From assembly GCA_023100825.1 (NCBI GenBank), contig CP095846.1, positions 3,844,001 to 3,908,000 on the forward strand: a stretch of 64,000 bases of DNA. Reading direction: 5' to 3'. Positions 15,871 to 23,821 of the stretch are shown here, one piece after another. The notes beneath the pieces are model-generated. The model had not been told where the DNA came from and did no database searches. It worked only from the letters and a program-made list of their open reading frames with translations. Origin of the DNA: Nocardioidaceae bacterium SCSIO 66511. Its GTDB lineage: Bacteria > Actinomycetota > Actinomycetes > Propionibacteriales > Nocardioidaceae. Within the stretch, counting starts at the first letter, position 1; every line of letters begins with the position of its first letter. The position numbers were made by a program, and so were the translations under genes.

Positions 15871-16580
15871 CCGTACGCGTCGCGATGTGGTCAGGTCCGA
15901 GGAACATCTCGACCGCGCTCATGCGCTCGTGGGAGAACCGTTCCGACACGGCGGTCCTGGACGAACCGATGTACGCGGCGTACCTCTCCCGCACCCAGCT
16001 AGACCATCCGGGGCGCGACGAGATCATCGCTTCGCAGGACACCGATCTCAATCGGGTCATCGAGCTGCTCCTCGACCGCGATGACACGGCGGTCCTGTAC
16101 GCGAAGCACATGGCCCAGCACGTCCCCGACGACCTCGACCTCGCCTGGACACTGCGGCAGCACAACGCGCTGCTCATCCGCGAGCCGCGCGAGGTCGTCG
16201 CGTCCTATGTACGCGCCCGCGAGTCCTGCGAGCCCGAAGACATCGGACTGCTCCAGCAGGTCCGACTGCACAGGTACTGGCGAGAGCAAGGTCTCGAGGT
16301 GCCCGTCATCGACTCCGCAGACTTCCTCGCCGATCCCGAGGCGTACCTGCGCCGACTGTGCGCCTGGGCGGGCATCGACTTCGAGCCCGCGATGCTCGCG
16401 TGGCCCGAAGGTCCGCGCGACAGCGACGGCGTCTGGGCGAAGTACTGGTACGACGCCGTGCACGCGTCCACGGGCTTCTCGCCGTGGCGACCTCGCGAGT
16501 TCACCTTGTCGGACCACGATGCAGCGGTGGCCGAGGCCTGCCGTTCGGCGTACGACGAGCTTCGTGCCGCGCGACTCTGA
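15867..16580 (+). CDS. Sulfotransferase-like P-loop protein
   Basis: 237 residues. The N-terminal MTVRVAMWSGPRNISTALMRSW resembles the 5'-PSB (PAPS 5'-phosphate) loop of sulfotransferases, with SGPRNISTALM in place of the P-loop. The later LIREPREVVASYV (about residues 93-105) matches the 3'-phosphosulfate motif (RDPRDxxxS). It is shorter than animal sulfotransferases but typical of the bacterial branch. The ATG overlaps the aminotransferase stop by 4 bp, so the two are co-translated and probably act on the same metabolite; which one is unknown. Confidence 0.78.
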   Translation: MTVRVAMWSGPRNISTALMRSWENRSDTAVLDEPMYAAYLSRTQLDHPGRDEIIASQDTDLNRVIELLLDRDDTAVLYAKHMAQHVPDDLDLAWTLRQHNALLIREPREVVASYVRARESCEPEDIGLLQQVRLHRYWREQGLEVPVIDSADFLADPEAYLRRLCAWAGIDFEPAMLAWPEGPRDSDGVWAKYWYDAVHASTGFSPWRPREFTLSDHDAAVAEACRSAYDELRAARL

Positions 16581-16607
16581 ACGACCCGACCGGAGGCGAG
16601 AGCCACT

Positions 16608-18221
16608 GTGGACCTGATGATCGTCGGCGTCCTGGGCCTGCTGGTGATCGCCGGATGCGGCGTGCTGGGCAATCGCCTCGGTGTCGCTGCGCCGCTGTTG
16701 CTCGTACTCTTCGGCATCACCGTGAGCGTGCTCCCGTTCACGCCGGAGGTCGAGATCGAACCCGAGATCGTGCTCGCCGGACTGCTGCCGCCGCTGCTGT
16801 ATTCGGCGGCCGTCTCCGTACCGACGATGAATCTGCGTCGCGATCTGGGTGCGGTCGGCGGGCTCTCGGTCGTCCTGGTCGTGTTGAGCTCGCTCGTGCT
16901 GGGTGCATTCTTCTCCTGGGCGGTCCCGGGCCTCGACTTCGCGTGGGGAGTCGCCCTCGGGGCAGTGATCAGCCCGACCGACGCCGCGGCCAACGCGATC
17001 GCGAAACGGATGGGCGTCGCCCCTCGGGTCATGGTGATCCTCGAGGGCGAGAGCCTGCTGAACGACGCGACGGCACTCGTACTCCTGCGTACGGCTGTCG
17101 CGAGTGCGGCAGCGTCGTTCGCGCTCTGGGAGGCGATCGGCAAGTTTGCGTTCGCAGTGCTGGCCGCGGTCGTCATCGGTGTCATCGTCGGTCATCTGAA
17201 TGTGGCCGCCCGTGCGCGGGTCGAGGACTCCGCGATCAACACCGTCATCTCGTTCACGGCACCATTCGTGGCCTCCATACCTGCCGAGGAGATCGGTGCG
17301 TCGGGGCTGGTCGCCGCAGTCGTCGCCGGCGTCGTGACCGGCTGGCACGCCCCACGCGACCTGTCACCACAGCATCGACTCTCGGATGCACAGAACTGGC
17401 GAACCGTTGAGCTCGTCCTCGAAGGCACCATCTTCTTGCTGATGGGGCTGGAGCTTTCGGCGGTGATCGGAGACGTACGCGAGAGCGAGACCGGAATCGC
17501 CTCATCGGTCGCGTTGGCGGCGATCGCGCTGCTGCTCACGATCGTGATCAGAGCCGCGTACGTGACGCCGCTGCTTCGAGCCGTACGTCGGCGTGCCGAT
17601 CGCCGAGAACGCCTCAGCCCTCGACTGAACGAGATACGCAGCGCGTTGGATGATCCCGACCGGGTCGCGGACATCGAGGCACGCGCGGCCGCGAGGAGCA
17701 GGCGCCGCACGTTCGACATCGAGCGGTTCCGCGTACGCATCGGGCGGATGATGGCCGACGTCGACTACTACGTCGCATCGCCGTTGAGCTGGCGCGACGG
17801 CGGGCTGCTCGTCTGGGCCGGTATGCGCGGTGCGGTCACGGTGGCCGCGGCGCAGACGTTGCCGGAGGACGCGCCGCACCGGTCCGTACTTGTCCTGATC
17901 GCCTACTCGGTGGCGACCTTCTCGCTGTTGCTCCAAGGCGGCACGCTCGCGCTCGTCGTCCGCATGCTTCGACCTTCGATGCCCGATCCCGAGCAGGAAC
18001 GGGCCGACCGAGGTGCGTTGCTGACCCTCCTGCGCGGAGTCGAGGTGCCGGCCGACGACCTGAACCCACGCCAACACGCGCTCGCGCTGGTGCGCGCCCG
18101 GCGTGAGGCGCTGCTGGAGGTCCGCGCGGAGGGCACGTACAACGCCGAGGTGCTCACCGGCGCACTCGATGCCCTCGACGCCGAGGAGATCAGCCTGATT
18201 TCGCGGGGTGATCCGGCATGA
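16608..18221 (+). CDS. Na+/H+ antiporter, CPA1 (NhaP/NHE-like) family
   Basis: 537 residues with about 12 predicted membrane helices in the first 430. The CPA1 core SPTDAAANAIAKRMG is followed by VMVILEGESLLNDATALVLL (about residues 140-165), containing the ion-binding ND pair. A cytoplasmic loop rich in Arg (residues ~320-375) precedes the last helices (GMRGAVTVAAAQTLP), and a soluble C-terminal helix region closes the protein. It exchanges Na+ (or K+) for H+ across the plasma membrane. GTG 16608 follows a GGAGGCGAGAG site. It overlaps the convergent GNAT gene by 32 bp. Confidence 0.92.
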   Translation: MDLMIVGVLGLLVIAGCGVLGNRLGVAAPLLLVLFGITVSVLPFTPEVEIEPEIVLAGLLPPLLYSAAVSVPTMNLRRDLGAVGGLSVVLVVLSSLVLGAFFSWAVPGLDFAWGVALGAVISPTDAAANAIAKRMGVAPRVMVILEGESLLNDATALVLLRTAVASAAASFALWEAIGKFAFAVLAAVVIGVIVGHLNVAARARVEDSAINTVISFTAPFVASIPAEEIGASGLVAAVVAGVVTGWHAPRDLSPQHRLSDAQNWRTVELVLEGTIFLLMGLELSAVIGDVRESETGIASSVALAAIALLLTIVIRAAYVTPLLRAVRRRADRRERLSPRLNEIRSALDDPDRVADIEARAAARSRRRTFDIERFRVRIGRMMADVDYYVASPLSWRDGGLLVWAGMRGAVTVAAAQTLPEDAPHRSVLVLIAYSVATFSLLLQGGTLALVVRMLRPSMPDPEQERADRGALLTLLRGVEVPADDLNPRQHALALVRARREALLEVRAEGTYNAEVLTGALDALDAEEISLISRGDPA

Positions 18222-18711
18222 CGAGCGGACGCTCCCAGAGTCGGGCGACGCTCTCGACCGTGCCGTTGCTGTAGGGCTTCACCTCGCCGGTGGGCTCATA
18301 GCCGAGCGCTCGCCAGAACGGCGCGGCCTGGTCGGCGTTGGTGTCGACGACCGCCAGTCGCAGGGTGTCTGCATCGGGGTCACGCACCTGTACCGCGTCG
18401 ATCACCGCCTCATGGATCCGTCGCCCGTAGCCGCCGCGCCCGACCGCGCCGTGCACCATGAGCAGACCGATGAAGGCGACGTGTTTGCGCGGATAGCCGA
18501 GCAGTACGTCGACAACGCCCACGAGGCGATCGCGCTGCCATGCCCCGTACACCAGCTTGGCGTCGATTCCGTCCGGGCCAATGGCGAAGAGCTCCTCACC
18601 GTCATGCTCGCCCGGTGCAGAGCCCGAAATCCGCTCGGTGTACGTACTCTGCGACTCGATGACTTCCTGGACGACGCTCGCATGCTCGGTGGTGAGCAGG
18701 GTCAATCTCAT
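18190..18711 (-). CDS. GNAT-family N-acetyltransferase
   Basis: 173 residues. The acetyl-CoA-binding motif A is seen in MVHGAVGRGGYGRRIHEAVIDAV (Q/RxxGxG/A, about residues 86-108), followed by LAVVDTNADQAAPFWRALGYEPTGEV, the family's motif B. The ATG 18711 (MRLTLLTTEHA) is selected because it starts the first beta strand; the frame extends upstream without similarity. It follows the methyltransferase gene by 16 bp on the same strand, probably one transcript, and its end overlaps the antiporter gene tail to tail. Substrate unknown. Confidence 0.85.
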   Translation of the reverse strand: MRLTLLTTEHASVVQEVIESQSTYTERISGSAPGEHDGEELFAIGPDGIDAKLVYGAWQRDRLVGVVDVLLGYPRKHVAFIGLLMVHGAVGRGGYGRRIHEAVIDAVQVRDPDADTLRLAVVDTNADQAAPFWRALGYEPTGEVKPYSNGTVESVARLWERPLVMPDHPAKSG

Positions 18712-18727
18712 CGCCTGAGCATACGGC

Positions 18728-19324
18728 TCAGCGTTTGACCGCTTCACCCCCGATGTACGGCATCCGCAAGCCGAACCCGGCAGGCAACTCGAACCAGCGC
18801 ACGCTCAGATCATCGAACTCCGAACGCTCCAGCGCCTCCCACGTACGTCGGGTGGGATCGCATCCGTGGTCGACGACGCGCGAGATCGGTGCCCATACCT
18901 TTGCCGCACGATGGCTCCAGGTACGAGGCTGCGGCTCCACGTGCTCGAAGAACACGAACGTGCCACCCGGGCGAAGTACGCGAACGATCTCAGCCAGCGC
19001 GCGGTCCTGGTCACGTACGGAGCAGAGCACGATGGTCGCGAGAACGGCGTCAACGCTCTGGTCGGCAAGCGGCAGCCGCTCGGCGCGCCCGCGGACCACC
19101 TCTGCCCTTGCGCCGAGCCGCTGCGACGCCTTGCCGAGTGTGCGGAACCGCGCCCGCGACGGCTCCAGGCCGATCCAGCGATCGACCCGCGACAGCGCGG
19201 CGAGGTTGGCGCCCTTACCGGCGCCGATCTCGAGCACCGTGCCGGCGAGGGATCCGATCAGCTCACGTTTCAGCGCCTCGTACGCCCGCGGCGTACCGTA
19301 GCTGCGGTCAGTGGTCTCGTTCAC
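18728..19324 (-). CDS. Class I SAM-dependent methyltransferase (UbiE-like)
   Basis: 198 residues. SAM-binding motif I is TVLEIGAGKGANLAAL (about residues 29-44), then WIGLEPSRARF (motif post I), AERLPLADQSVDAVLATIVLCSV and LRPGGTFVFFEHVEP, as in UbiE/Coq5 and menaquinone or lipid methyltransferases. The substrate cannot be assigned. GTG 19324 (VNETTDRSYG) fits the family's N-terminus; upstream extension would run into repeat B. It is followed by the GNAT gene. Confidence 0.85.
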   Translation of the reverse strand: MNETTDRSYGTPRAYEALKRELIGSLAGTVLEIGAGKGANLAALSRVDRWIGLEPSRARFRTLGKASQRLGARAEVVRGRAERLPLADQSVDAVLATIVLCSVRDQDRALAEIVRVLRPGGTFVFFEHVEPQPRTWSHRAAKVWAPISRVVDHGCDPTRRTWEALERSEFDDLSVRWFELPAGFGLRMPYIGGEAVKR

Positions 19325-19393
19325 GCTTCGATCATGCCCGGGTCGTTGCGACACGTTCTTGTACCGATCGGACACGGTTGCTACCCGCCCAGC

Positions 19394-19455
19394 GGAGTTT
19401 GGTGCGAATTGCACCACGCACCACGGCGTCGATCGTGCAATTCGCACCAAACTCC
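19394..19455. repeat. Palindromic element B (perfect 21-bp arms)
   Basis: Arms 19394-19414 and 19435-19455 are perfect reverse complements (core GAGTTTGGTGCGAATTGCAC), with a 20-nt loop containing CACGGCGTCG. It starts 26 bp after the stop of the AraC-type gene and lies upstream of the methyltransferase start. It is the best-preserved copy of the dispersed family. Confidence 0.9.
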
Positions 19456-19481
19456 TCGCGACGGAGCCCACGTGCAAGCCC

Positions 19482-20231
19482 TCAGTGCGCCGAGCCGCAG
19501 GCCCCCAACACCTCGGTCGGCGTACGTTCGGTCAGCAGCCGACAGTCGCGGGCCAGATGCTGCTGGTCGAAGTAGCCGGCCTCATGGGCCAGCTGTGCGA
19601 GCGGCAGCGGCGAGCGTCCGACCAGCGAAAGGAACCGCTCGAATCGGGCCAACCGGCGCAGGGCTGCCGGGCCCATCCCGAATGCCCGCGTACACAAGCG
19701 ATGGAACTGCCGCACGCTGAGTCCGGCGTCTGCGGCGAGCGTACGGACGGGGGCCGGCCCTCCCGACCACAGCGTCTCCTCGACGGCGACGACCCGCGGG
19801 TCGGCTGCCCCGAACAGACGCAGCGTCTCGCGTTGCAGTGCGCCTACCCGCTCGTCCGCATCGTGCTGTCTCGCGAGGATGGCGTCGACGAACTGGCTCA
19901 CCTGCCGGCCGGGCAGCAGGTCACGCAGGTCGATCTGCTGGTCGGCGAGCTCGCGTACGTCTCCGCAGATCTTGCCGCCGAGACGACCCGGCCGGACGTC
20001 GACGCCGACCGTCGCGCCTCCTGGCACATCGGCCCACCAAGCATGGGTCTGCGGCCCGTAGATGCGTACGGCGCCGTCCGCTGTGACGGTGACAGCCGCA
20101 CCAGCGCCCGGCAGCATGCGGTATCGGCCGTTCGTGGTCGTCACCCACGCGCCGCCGAGGGTGTGCTTGGCCTCGTGCGCAACCCGACGAGGCGCGAGTG
20201 GCGCGCCGGTCTCCGGTTGCGTGGTGGTCAT
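19482..20231 (-). CDS. AraC-family transcriptional regulator
   Basis: 249 residues. The C-terminal ~100 residues carry the two helix-turn-helices of AraC/XylS: VRTLAADAGLSVRQFHRLCTRAFGMGPAALRRLARFERFL, then LPLAQLAHEAGYFDQQHLARDCRLLTERTPTEVL, with the typical (Y/F)xDQxHLxRxF-like block. The N-terminal half resembles the ligand-sensing domain of GlxA/DUF6597-type regulators. The ATG overlaps the aldo/keto reductase stop (ATGA), so both are translated together, and the reductase operon is probably its target or source of signal. Repeat B follows the stop. Confidence 0.9.
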   Translation of the reverse strand: MTTTQPETGAPLAPRRVAHEAKHTLGGAWVTTTNGRYRMLPGAGAAVTVTADGAVRIYGPQTHAWWADVPGGATVGVDVRPGRLGGKICGDVRELADQQIDLRDLLPGRQVSQFVDAILARQHDADERVGALQRETLRLFGAADPRVVAVEETLWSGGPAPVRTLAADAGLSVRQFHRLCTRAFGMGPAALRRLARFERFLSLVGRSPLPLAQLAHEAGYFDQQHLARDCRLLTERTPTEVLGACGSAH

Positions 20232-21271
20232 GCCTCGCTCGACGCCGCCCAGATGTTGAGGTTGCCGTCGACCGCGTGCTCGTCTATTTCGGCCAGCTCG
20301 CCGTCATCGAGGGCGAGGTTGTCGAGGGCTGCGACGTTTTGCTCGAGCTGGGCGACGCTGCTGGCTCCGAGCAACACACTGGTCACCCGCGGATCACGCA
20401 GCGCCCACACGATCGCCAGTTGCGCGAGCGACTGACCGCGCCTCTTGGCTATCTCGTTCAAGGCGCGTACGTGGGCGAGGTTCTCGTCGTTGATCATCGA
20501 ATCGTTCAGCGACTTACCCTGCGCAGCACGAGAGTCCTCGGGTACGCCGTTGAGGTACTTGTCGGTGAGTACGCCCTGCGCCAGCGGCGAGAACGCGATG
20601 CAGCCGGCGCCTTCGTTCTCGAGTACGTCGAGCAACTCGTCTTCGATCCAACGGTTCAGCATGGAGTACGACGGCTGATGGATCAGCATCGGCGTGCCCA
20701 GGTCGCGCAGGATGGCCGCTGCCTCGCGCGTACGCTCCGGCGAGTACGAAGAGATCCCCGCGTACCGCGCCTTACCCGACCGCACTGCCGTGTCGAGCGC
20801 ACCCATCGTCTCCTCGAGCGGAGTGTCGGGGTCGAATCGGTGGCTGTAGAAGATGTCGACGTGGTCGATGCCCATTCGACTCAGCGAGTCGTCGAGGCTG
20901 GACAGCAGGTACTTGCGCGACCCGAGGAACCCGTACGGCCCGGGCCACATCTGCCAACCTGCCTTCGTAGAGATGACCAGCTCATTGCGGTAGGCGGCGA
21001 AGTCCTCGCGCAGGATCCGCCCGAAGTTGATCTCCGCCGAGCCGTTCGGCGGCCCGTAGTTGTTGGCGAGGTCGAAGTGCGTGACGCCGAGGTCGAACGC
21101 CCGTCGCAGGATCGCGCGCTGGGTCATCAGCGGTGCATCGTCGCCGAAGTTGTGCCAGAGGCCGAGTGAGATCGGCGGAAGCTGCAGCCCGCTACGCCCG
21201 ACCCGGCGGTACGCGAAGCGGTCGTACCGGTCGTCGGCGGCACGGTAGAGATCGAGGGGTCCCTCGGCCAT
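20228..21271 (-). CDS. Aldo/keto reductase (YghZ/AKR14-like)
   Basis: 347 residues with the AKR barrel: VGRSGLQLPPISLGLWHNFG, THFDLANNYGPPNGSAEINFGRIL (catalytic Asp and Tyr), ELVISTKAGWQMWPGPYG (catalytic Lys), and DHVDIFYSHRFDPDTPLEETMGALDTAVRSGKARYAGISSY. The GPPNGSAE block and the insertion WPGPYG are typical of L-glyceraldehyde-3-phosphate reductase YghZ/GpR and Kvbeta-like AKRs, which use NADPH to reduce aldehydes such as methylglyoxal. ATG 21271 is chosen; the much longer open frame upstream belongs to the antisense of the HAD gene. Coupled to the AraC regulator. Confidence 0.92.
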   Translation of the reverse strand: MAEGPLDLYRAADDRYDRFAYRRVGRSGLQLPPISLGLWHNFGDDAPLMTQRAILRRAFDLGVTHFDLANNYGPPNGSAEINFGRILREDFAAYRNELVISTKAGWQMWPGPYGFLGSRKYLLSSLDDSLSRMGIDHVDIFYSHRFDPDTPLEETMGALDTAVRSGKARYAGISSYSPERTREAAAILRDLGTPMLIHQPSYSMLNRWIEDELLDVLENEGAGCIAFSPLAQGVLTDKYLNGVPEDSRAAQGKSLNDSMINDENLAHVRALNEIAKRRGQSLAQLAIVWALRDPRVTSVLLGASSVAQLEQNVAALDNLALDDGELAEIDEHAVDGNLNIWAASSEA

Positions 21272-21294
21272 GTGCTTGCTCCTGATTCGTTCTT

Positions 21295-22074
21295 TCAGAC
21301 GGTTTCGACGAGGTCGGCGATCGAGTCCGCGACCTTCCACGGACGGTACGGGAACCGCTCGATCTGCTCGCGCCGGGTGCTGCCGCTGAGCACGAGCACG
21401 CTGCGCATCCCGGCTTCGAGCCCGGCGATGATGTCGGTGTCCATCCGGTCGCCGATCATGACGGTCGTCTCCGAATGCGCTTCGATCTGGTTCAACGCGC
21501 TGCGCATCATCAGCGGGTTCGGCTTTCCGACGAAGTACGGATCGACACCGGTCGCCTTGGTGATGAGCGCGGCCACCGAGCCGGTCGCCGGCATCGGCCC
21601 GGTCGGTGAGGGTCCGGTGGCGTCGGGGTTCGTCGCGATGAAGCGAGCGCCGCCCTCGATCAGCTGGATCGCTCGAGTGATGGCCTCGAACGAGTACGTA
21701 CGGGTCTCGCCGAGCACGACGTAGTCGGGATCGCGCTGGGTCATCACGTAGCCGATGTTGTGCAGCGCGGTGGTCATCCCCGCCTCGCCGATCACGTACG
21801 CCGAGCCTTCGGGGCGCTGGTCGTCGAGGAACTGCGCCGTGGCAAGAGCGGAGGTCCAGATCGCCGACTCGGGAACGTCGAGGCCGGATGCCGCGAGCCG
21901 TGCTCGCAGGTCGCGCGGCGTATAGATCGAGTTGTTGGTGAGGATCAGGAATCGCTTGCCGGCAGTGCCCAACCGCTCGATGAACTCGGCCGCACCAGGG
22001 ATGGCCTTCTCCTCCTGTACGAGGACGCCGTCCATATCGGTCAGCCACGACTCCACGGGCTTGGGTTCGCTCAT
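21295..22074 (-). CDS. HAD-superfamily hydrolase, subfamily IIA (NagD-like)
   Basis: 259 residues. HAD motif I is LTDMDGVLVQEEKAIPGA (nucleophile Asp, about residues 11-15), motif II is LTNNSIYTPRDL, and the C-terminal VGKPNPLMMRSALNQIEAHSETTVMIGDRMDTDIIAG carries the Lys of motif III and the acidic pair of motif IV. The C2a cap between motifs II and III defines subfamily IIA (NagD, PNPase, phosphoglycolate phosphatase types). It dephosphorylates sugar phosphates or similar metabolites. Start ATG 22074. It ends 23 bp before the AKR gene and may be in its transcript. Confidence 0.92.
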   Translation of the reverse strand: MSEPKPVESWLTDMDGVLVQEEKAIPGAAEFIERLGTAGKRFLILTNNSIYTPRDLRARLAASGLDVPESAIWTSALATAQFLDDQRPEGSAYVIGEAGMTTALHNIGYVMTQRDPDYVVLGETRTYSFEAITRAIQLIEGGARFIATNPDATGPSPTGPMPATGSVAALITKATGVDPYFVGKPNPLMMRSALNQIEAHSETTVMIGDRMDTDIIAGLEAGMRSVLVLSGSTRREQIERFPYRPWKVADSIADLVETV

Positions 22075-22105
22075 AGTGGCAGTATCGCAGGCCCGCGGCA
22101 GTGGG

Positions 22106-22708
22106 TCAGGCTTGTGCGCACCAACCCTCGACGTACGTCCGCGCGGCATGGTCGAAGAAGTCCGCCGGGTCGGTTGCGGCGGGTGGCCGGAACGCGCCGA
22201 GCTCGACGCTCACCAGGCCGTGCACGTTGGCCCACAGAGCGGTTGCGATCGCGTTGACATCGGGTGACGAAGGGAATCGCCCGGAATCGACGGCCCTTCG
22301 TACGGCGTCGACGAGCGGCTCGAAGGTCATCGCTGCTTCGTCACCGACAGCCGATGGGAGGTGGTCGCCGACGGCGTGGACGCCGAACATCATCCGGTAC
22401 GCGTTCGGGTCGGCCAGGGCGGACTCACGGTACGCGCGGCCGAGCGCGATGACGTCGGCGACCGGATCCGTACTTGCGCCGACGGCGCGCTGGCCCGCAC
22501 CGAGTCGTCCGAAGGCCTTTGCGAACAGCTGCTCCATCAGCCCCGGCATGCCTCCGAACAACGTGTACACCGCGGTTGTCGACGTACCGGCTTGCCGAGC
22601 AAGTGAGCGTACCGACAGGGCGTCCATGCCGCCGCTCGCGACCTCGGCGGCCGCCAGGTCGAGCAGCCGACCCCTCAGCGCCTCGTCGTGTATCCGTGGT
22701 CGTCCCAT
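22106..22708 (-). CDS. TetR/AcrR-family repressor with WHG-type ligand domain
   Basis: 200 residues. The N-terminal HTH is ALSVRSLARQAGTSTTAVYTLFGGMPGLMEQLFAKAF (about residues 30-66). The C-terminal helices contain NAYRMMFGVHAV and ALWANVHGLVSVELGAF, the W-x-x-x-HG signature that names the WHG subgroup. It should bind a small ligand and repress the divergent membrane-protein gene; the repeat pair at 22725-22747 sits in the 58-bp gap. It is followed at 31 bp by the HAD gene. Confidence 0.9.
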   Translation of the reverse strand: MGRPRIHDEALRGRLLDLAAAEVASGGMDALSVRSLARQAGTSTTAVYTLFGGMPGLMEQLFAKAFGRLGAGQRAVGASTDPVADVIALGRAYRESALADPNAYRMMFGVHAVGDHLPSAVGDEAAMTFEPLVDAVRRAVDSGRFPSSPDVNAIATALWANVHGLVSVELGAFRPPAATDPADFFDHAARTYVEGWCAQA

Positions 22709-22724
22709 ACTTGACAGCGTACCG

Positions 22725-22747
22725 TAACAGTGTTTTTATAACAGTGT
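22725..22747. promoter_or_regulatory. Putative TetR operator: two TAACAGTGT repeats
   Basis: TAACAGTGT occurs at 22725-22733 and again at 22739-22747, 14 bp apart. Each contains the hyphenated palindrome ACA-N-TGT. They sit in the short divergent region between the WHG-type TetR gene and the membrane-protein gene, downstream of a TTGACA (22711-22716) and around a TTTATA, overlapping the likely plus-strand promoter. Binding by the TetR protein is inferred from position only. Confidence 0.55.
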
Positions 22748-22766
22748 CATAGAACTGGAGGGAACC

Positions 22767-23180
22767 ATGCTGGAACTCAGCTCCGAGGCCCGCACGCTCG
22801 CGGGCATCCTGCTGCTCGCCCTGATCACCGTCGAGTCCGGCGGCGCGTACCTGACCGCGCTCTCCCGCGGCAAGGCGCCCGCAACCGAGTTCCAGAAGTC
22901 GTACGCGCGGGCGGGGCACGGCCACGCCGGAATGTTCGTGACCCTCGGCATCGTGACTGCGGTGCTGACCGACGCGACGACGCTCGACGGTTTCTGGGCG
23001 TGGCTCGCGCGCACGGGAGTTCCGATCGCGGCGATCGTGATGCCGGCCGGGTTCTTCTTCAGCTCGATGGGCAAAGACCGCACGACACCATCGCGGTGGT
23101 GGGTGCTGATCCCGACCGGAGCAGGCTTCCTGACAGCCGGGCTCGCGACGCTCGGCATCGGGTTGATCACCGCAGCGTGA
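22767..23180 (+). CDS. Small four-helix membrane protein
   Basis: 137 residues with four predicted membrane helices: GILLLALITVESGGAYLTAL, HAGMFVTLGIVTAVLT, VPIAAIVMPAGFFFSSM and LIPTGAGFLTAGLATLGIGLI. A conserved-looking HGHAGMFVTLG stretch lies in helix 2. I do not recognise the family. It has a GGAGGG ribosome site before the ATG and is divergent from a TetR repressor, so it is probably ligand-inducible and could be an exporter-like or stress protein. A hairpin follows the stop. Confidence 0.82.
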   Translation: MLELSSEARTLAGILLLALITVESGGAYLTALSRGKAPATEFQKSYARAGHGHAGMFVTLGIVTAVLTDATTLDGFWAWLARTGVPIAAIVMPAGFFFSSMGKDRTTPSRWWVLIPTGAGFLTAGLATLGIGLITAA

Positions 23181-23189
23181 TCGCCGTCG

Positions 23190-23215
23190 TAGCGCCGTCG
23201 ACGGGGGCGGCGCTA
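23190..23215. terminator. Bidirectional hairpin between convergent membrane-protein genes
   Basis: TAGCGCCG (23190-23197) and CGGCGCTA (23208-23215) are perfect inverted 8-mers around a 10-nt loop. It lies 9 bp after the stop of the plus-strand gene and overlaps the stop of the minus-strand gene, the expected place for a shared terminator. There is no T-run. Confidence 0.5.
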
Positions 23216-23767
23216 AGACTGTCTCGCGCCGGGCGTTGCAGAGGCCTTCGCGGTCTCCCACACCGGCGCCACGACCAGCCAGATCCCGGTGATGACACCG
23301 AGCAGCCCCATCCACTGCCACAGCTGATCGGTGCTCGCGTTGTCGCCTACGTACCAGATGGCAATGAGCAGGAGCACGGACGAAATCGCTGCGGCCGCAA
23401 ACATGCGCAGCCATTGCACCCATTCGTAGCGGACTCGACCCCAGCTACCCGAGGCTGGAGGCTTGGCCGGCTTCTGCCCACCGACGAAGCGGTGCGCGAA
23501 GTGCGCGTCGGCCCAACGGATAAGACTCGGACCGAACGCGACCGAGAAGCCGAGGTACGCGGCGGCGAGACCGTGAGCCGCAGAAGGCTCCGAACCGTTG
23601 CGCAGATCGATGGCGGTCGCGGTCAGCAGCACGAGGTCGACGAACGGCGTGGCGATCAGCAGCACGGAGCTGGTGCGCCGCATCCGCAACACGTAACGAG
23701 CAACAAGACCGGCGAGCAACAGAACCCAGAACGCGATCTCGCCACCGATGACGAATCCGATGATCAC
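23213..23767 (-). CDS. Multi-pass membrane protein of unknown function
   Basis: 184 residues with about five hydrophobic helices: VIIGFVIGGEIAFWVLLLAGLVARYVLR, SSVLLIATPFVDLVLLTATAIDL, GLAAAYLGFSVAFGPSLI, MFAAAAISSVLLLIAIWYV and WMGLLGVITGIWLVVAPVW. The central AAAYLGFSVAFGPSLIRWADAHFAHRF looks conserved, but I cannot name the family. GTG 23767 is chosen because AAAGGGGG stands seven bases upstream and the first helix follows at once; the frame further upstream overlaps the divergent TetR gene. A good palindromic operator lies in the gap. Confidence 0.82.
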   Translation of the reverse strand: MIIGFVIGGEIAFWVLLLAGLVARYVLRMRRTSSVLLIATPFVDLVLLTATAIDLRNGSEPSAAHGLAAAYLGFSVAFGPSLIRWADAHFAHRFVGGQKPAKPPASGSWGRVRYEWVQWLRMFAAAAISSVLLLIAIWYVGDNASTDQLWQWMGLLGVITGIWLVVAPVWETAKASATPGARQS

Positions 23768-23781
23768 AACAATCCCCCTTT

Positions 23782-23803
23782 TTATTACGAGCGTCCGAAA
23801 TAA
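23782..23803. promoter_or_regulatory. Putative TetR operator (palindrome)
   Basis: TTATTACG (23782-23789) and CGAAATAA (23796-23803) form an inverted repeat, 7 of 8 pairs, around a 6-bp centre. It lies between the divergent membrane-protein gene and the TetR gene, a standard place and size for a TetR-family operator controlling both. It is AT-rich against a GC-rich background, which makes chance occurrence less likely. Confidence 0.65.
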
Positions 23804-23821
23804 TACAGTAGGGTGGAACGC

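Noticed and set aside
14770-17348. Long minus-strand frames opposite the aminotransferase, sulfotransferase and antiporter genes
   Set aside because: Shadows: the plus strand carries family motifs and proper ribosome sites in each case.
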